NCBI RefSeq assembly: GCF_030866825.1
Contig: NZ_CP133020.1
Coordinates: 2,914,001-2,978,000, forward strand
DNA length: 64,000 nucleotides
Reading direction: 5' to 3'
Source: Rathayibacter sp. SW19
GTDB lineage: Bacteria; Actinomycetota; Actinomycetes; Actinomycetales; Microbacteriaceae
Made by a program: the position numbers and the translations under genes. The notes beneath the pieces were generated by a model. That model was not told the DNA's origin. It made no database searches and saw nothing but the letters and a program-made list of their open reading frames with translations. This document shows, piece by piece, positions 61,672 to 64,000 of this stretch (within the stretch, counting starts at the first letter, position 1; the number at the start of each line of letters is the position of its first letter).

Positions 61672-61884
61672 ATGCTGCGGCGGCTCATATCGGTCAAACC
61701 AGGAAACGGCTCCGGCATCACCGTCACGCCCGTTCCCCAGTCCCCGGCAATGCCCGCACCGCGCGCCAACTGTTGCGTGGCCCGGCACAGCCGTGAGACA
61801 GCGGACCGCGGGGATCGTCAGCGCACCTGTCTGGCAAGAACGATCCCCAATCGGGACTCGTGTGACGGCAAGGAGCCTCGCTGA
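61672..61884 (+). CDS. Possible small basic protein before ssb
   Basis: A 70-residue frame (LRRLISVKPGNGSGITVTPVPQ, then cysteine- and arginine-rich) starts after AAGGTGGGCGG, and its TGA overlaps the ssb ATG (TGATG). The overlap supports translation, but composition is poor and no family is recognised. It may equally be non-coding leader. Confidence 0.3.
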   Translation: MLRRLISVKPGNGSGITVTPVPQSPAMPAPRANCCVARHSRETADRGDRQRTCLARTIPNRDSCDGKEPR

Positions 61885-62342
61885 TGACCATCCGCACGCA
61901 GGAATCTCTCTCAGGATTCATCGCCTCCGACCCACAGCTCACCTTTACCGAACGCGGCGACGCGAGGTTTTACGCCAAGATCGGCCAGGAGCACTATCGC
62001 AAGGAACCGGACGGATCGTTCACCCAGGTCGAGACGACGTTCCATGACCTGGTTACGTATCGGAAGACAGCCGAACGTGCCTACGGGCGTTTCGCCAAAG
62101 GTGACCACTTCATCGCCGAGGGCTACTCTCACGAGTACGACCACCCTGTAGTAGACGGCCAAGACGTGCGCGCTGAGGAATTCGTCGCCAAGAAGCTCGG
62201 CCACGATATCGCGCGGTCCACCTACACTGTGGACCGCAGTCGCCGGCAGTCGGCAACCGCGGAACCATCCCGCGCACCGGTCGTCGATCCCACCCAACGA
62301 CCGATTCCTGCGGCGAAATCAGCGCCGAGCATCACCCGCTGA
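61884..62342 (+). CDS. ssb: Single-stranded DNA-binding protein, plasmid type
   Basis: The 152-residue protein has a short OB fold: ESLSGFIASDPQLTFTERGDARFYAKIGQEH, then FHDLVTYRKTAERAYGRFAKGDHFIAEGYSH and EEFVAKKLGHDIARSTYTVDR. This resembles the N-terminal domain of SSB but is diverged, like SSB-type proteins of actinobacterial conjugative elements. The C-terminus lacks the DDxIPF acidic tip, so contacts to host replication proteins may be missing. It would coat transferred or replicating single strands. Confidence 0.78.
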   Translation: MTIRTQESLSGFIASDPQLTFTERGDARFYAKIGQEHYRKEPDGSFTQVETTFHDLVTYRKTAERAYGRFAKGDHFIAEGYSHEYDHPVVDGQDVRAEEFVAKKLGHDIARSTYTVDRSRRQSATAEPSRAPVVDPTQRPIPAAKSAPSITR

Positions 62343-62354
62343 GGCGGTTGGACC

Positions 62355-62966
62355 ATGCGGCACGAGAACCTACCGGGTGACGAGCCCGATGACGCTGAAG
62401 CGGACCAAATGCCGACTACTGAGGAGCCCGAGCCTGGCGCGCCGGACGACACCGATGATCACGACGATGAGTCCCCGCCCGAACCACCGCACCCGATCAA
62501 CTGGAATCTGCTCACCGCCGAGGACGCCGAGGGCGAGTGGCTGGAACTGAATGCTTGGGTCAACTGGCTGCGCCACACTTACGGGCTGGGCATCAACGTG
62601 ATCCCACCGTTCTGGCACCGCCACCCCGAGCTCGTCTGGGAGCTTTCAGCCTTACACCTGCACTGGCTGTGCACCTACGATCCAGGGCAGAACGGCTCCG
62701 CTCCGTCGAGCTGGCACCGCGACTTCGCCGAAACCCGCCAACGACTGCGCGACTGGGTCACCGCATCCGGCACCCGCCTCGACCGGGACCGCCCCACCAG
62801 ACAGACCGCCTGGCCTGGCGAGGTCCCGGTCGTGACCGTCGAGGATCTCGTCATCACCAATCGTGACAAGGACTTCGTCCAATTCGCTACTAACGACGTG
62901 GCACGACGACGCGAAGCCGACGACGCCTTCTTCGCGAGGCTCGACGACCCCGACGATTACGAATGA
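62355..62966 (+). CDS. DUF4913-like plasmid protein
   Basis: The 203-residue protein begins with an acidic, disordered region of about 45 residues. A compact domain follows: NWNLLTAEDAEGEWLELNAWVNWLRHTYGL, then IPPFWHRHPELVWELSALHLHW and SAPSSWHRDFAETRQRLRDW. This WVxWLxxxYxL and P-x-CWHxHxxLVxELxAL pattern is that of DUF4913, found on actinobacterial plasmids and in conjugative elements. The function is unknown. It lies 12 bases after ssb and is probably cotranscribed. Confidence 0.78.
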   Translation: MRHENLPGDEPDDAEADQMPTTEEPEPGAPDDTDDHDDESPPEPPHPINWNLLTAEDAEGEWLELNAWVNWLRHTYGLGINVIPPFWHRHPELVWELSALHLHWLCTYDPGQNGSAPSSWHRDFAETRQRLRDWVTASGTRLDRDRPTRQTAWPGEVPVVTVEDLVITNRDKDFVQFATNDVARRREADDAFFARLDDPDDYE

Positions 62967-63163
62967 GCGTGCACAGCAGTCCAAACCGCTGCGGCGCAAC
63001 CGCGAAGCGGTCCACCGCGTCCGCGCCTGAAGAGCCCAGAAACGCCTTGGCCGAGTCAGCCACGCGAACACCTTAGACGAGTTGCAAGCGTTCTTCAGTC
63101 AGATGCGCAGTCCGCCGAGTTCGCCCGCGACACGTCTGCCACCGGCACCGAGTACGCCGATAC
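62967..63163. other. Convergent gap between the plasmid genes and the prepilin peptidase gene
   Basis: No gene is seen. Two convergent transcription units end here. A terminator hairpin was not identified. Confidence 0.3.
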
Positions 63164-63751
63164 CTACGGGGTCGTGGTGAGGGTCAGGCCGAGAATAATG
63201 GATGCGGCCGCAATCAGCGCAGGACCGTGTGCGTAGGCCTGCTTCCCACGACCGGAAGCAGTCAGCAGTAACTGTTGGGCGCCGCCGATGAACATGGCGA
63301 TAGCGACGATGAACACGGATGCATACCCGGAACTGATCGCGACCGTAACCGTTAGCGCGGCTGCGAACTTGGCATCGCCGAATCCGAACCATCCCGCCAA
63401 CCCCATCGCCGTGTAGACGGAGAAGACGACCGCAGCGGAAGCCAGCGGGATGATCAGGCGGGAAGGGTTGCCTGATACAAACGCGATCGCGGCCGCCTGG
63501 ACGCATCCGGCCGCCGCGACCGGGGCGACATACCGGTTCGGAAGTTTATTTGTCTGCACATCGACGACAGCAACAAGAGTGCCTGCGCCGATCAGTAGCC
63601 CGGCGAGTATCCAGGCGTACACATGCGTGGTGAGGATGGGCCACACTGCTACGGCGAGCCCGCAACTGATCAGCGCCGCCAGGCCGGATGTGGCCGTGGT
63701 GGACAGGTGTCGTTTCCGCCGTGATTCCGAGACAACGTGGGCGCCACTCAT
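63164..63751 (-). CDS. Prepilin peptidase (A24 family)
   Basis: The 195-residue membrane protein has about six helices and the two catalytic aspartates of A24 peptidases, in AVVDVQTNKLPN and GFGDAKFAAALT (GxGD motif). It lacks the N-terminal methylase domain and so resembles the short TadV/CpaA type. It cleaves leader peptides of type IV or Tad pilins. It overlaps the end of the upstream partial gene (ATGA). It may serve a pilus needed for mating or surface attachment encoded beyond the window. Confidence 0.85.
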   Translation of the reverse strand: MSGAHVVSESRRKRHLSTTATSGLAALISCGLAVAVWPILTTHVYAWILAGLLIGAGTLVAVVDVQTNKLPNRYVAPVAAAGCVQAAAIAFVSGNPSRLIIPLASAAVVFSVYTAMGLAGWFGFGDAKFAAALTVTVAISSGYASVFIVAIAMFIGGAQQLLLTASGRGKQAYAHGPALIAAASIILGLTLTTTP

Positions 63752-63999
63752 AGCGTTTTGGCCTTCTCCGTGGCGAAACTATCGACCAGCTGCTGGGTGT
63801 CTTCGTCGAGTTCGTAGTCGGGATCGTGACCACCGACACGGGCGTAGAGGTCTTCTAGGATGCGCCCGAATCCTTCACTGTCGCCTGACTGGATGGCAAT
63901 GCTCATTTCGATTCGCCACCCCGCCTCGTTCAACGGGTCAACGTTCTGGGCGACGCGCGCTGCGAAGTGTGCCGTGACCTGATCGCCGGCGGCGAGGGC
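63748..63999 (-). CDS. Unknown protein, 3' end only
   Basis: The frame is open to the window edge and encodes at least 83 residues: VTAHFAARVAQNVDPLNEAG, then GDSEGFGRILEDLYARVGGHDPDYELDEDTQQLVDSF. It is acidic and helical, with no membrane segment. It is coupled to the prepilin peptidase gene by a four-base overlap. The family cannot be determined from this part. Confidence 0.6.
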   Translation of the reverse strand, partial: ALAAGDQVTAHFAARVAQNVDPLNEAGWRIEMSIAIQSGDSEGFGRILEDLYARVGGHDPDYELDEDTQQLVDSFATEKAKTL

Positions 64000-64000
64000 T

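Noticed and set aside
1..64000. CRISPR arrays, rRNA and tRNA genes
   Set aside because: No regularly spaced repeats, rRNA segments or tRNA-like sequences were noticed on reading. A dedicated search would be needed to exclude a single tRNA.

Overview
This window is a high-GC accessory region from an actinobacterium, most likely a member of the Micrococcales and plausibly Microbacteriaceae. The family hint is inference: it rests on high GC, dense ATGA/GTGA gene overlaps, and a small DUF7882-type protein at 33.5 kb that I associate with Microbacteriaceae. No rRNA, tRNA or CRISPR array was seen. The most striking feature is repeated insertion. At least five insertion sequences, one Tn554-like transposon and one 9-kb gene island interrupt older genes, and most targets can be rejoined in frame across short target duplications.

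Layout. 0-8.3 kb: remains of an oxamate carbamoyltransferase (allH-fdrA-allG) operon. fdrA is split by an IS1380 copy, and that IS1380 copy is itself split by a Tn554-like transposon with three genes (tnpA, tnpB, tnpC). 8.3-15.2 kb: decayed DNA, a TetR regulator, a RbsD/FucU protein, an AfsA-like gamma-butyrolactone synthase overlapping a HAD phosphatase gene, and an orphan GAF-PAS histidine kinase. 15.3-17.7 kb: a frameshifted IS256 element abutting an IS982 element with a nonsense codon. 17.7-22 kb: a small heat-stress locus with two Hsp20 genes, a MerR/HspR-like regulator, a DUF2795 protein, several unknown small proteins and a glutaredoxin-fold protein lacking its cysteines.

22-25.9 kb: a glycoside-use module (GH3 enzyme, MFS transporter, divergent TetR with two visible operators). 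25.9-27.3 kb: decayed DNA with an IS701 remnant. 27.3-31.4 kb: a GntR-controlled catabolic operon (ACMSD-like amidohydrolase, 8-oxoguanine-deaminase-like amidohydrolase, uridine phosphorylase), ending at an IS1182 insertion in the last stop codon.

33.9-49.2 kb: an Mrp/Mnh-type cation/proton antiporter operon on the minus strand (mnhE, F, G, mbhD, mbhE-mnhB fusion, mnhC, mnhD). It is broken twice: IS1634 sits in mnhD, and a 9,023-bp island flanked by GTGGTATT repeats splits the mbhE-mnhB gene. The island carries gadB-gadC acid resistance with a small leader protein, a damaged ANTAR regulator, and an Asp23/Gls24 envelope-stress operon ending in a diacylglycerol-kinase-like gene.

49.4-64 kb: a plasmid or integrative-conjugative backbone. 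It has a topoisomerase IB pseudogene, a MobF relaxase-helicase, an ArdC-like protein, a primase-polymerase, a DUF2637 membrane protein, ParB, SSB, a DUF4913 protein and, at the edge, a prepilin peptidase. The cargo as a whole points to stress tolerance (heat, acid, envelope, possibly ions and pH) plus scavenging of glycosides and nucleobases, on mobilizable DNA that is still being rearranged.
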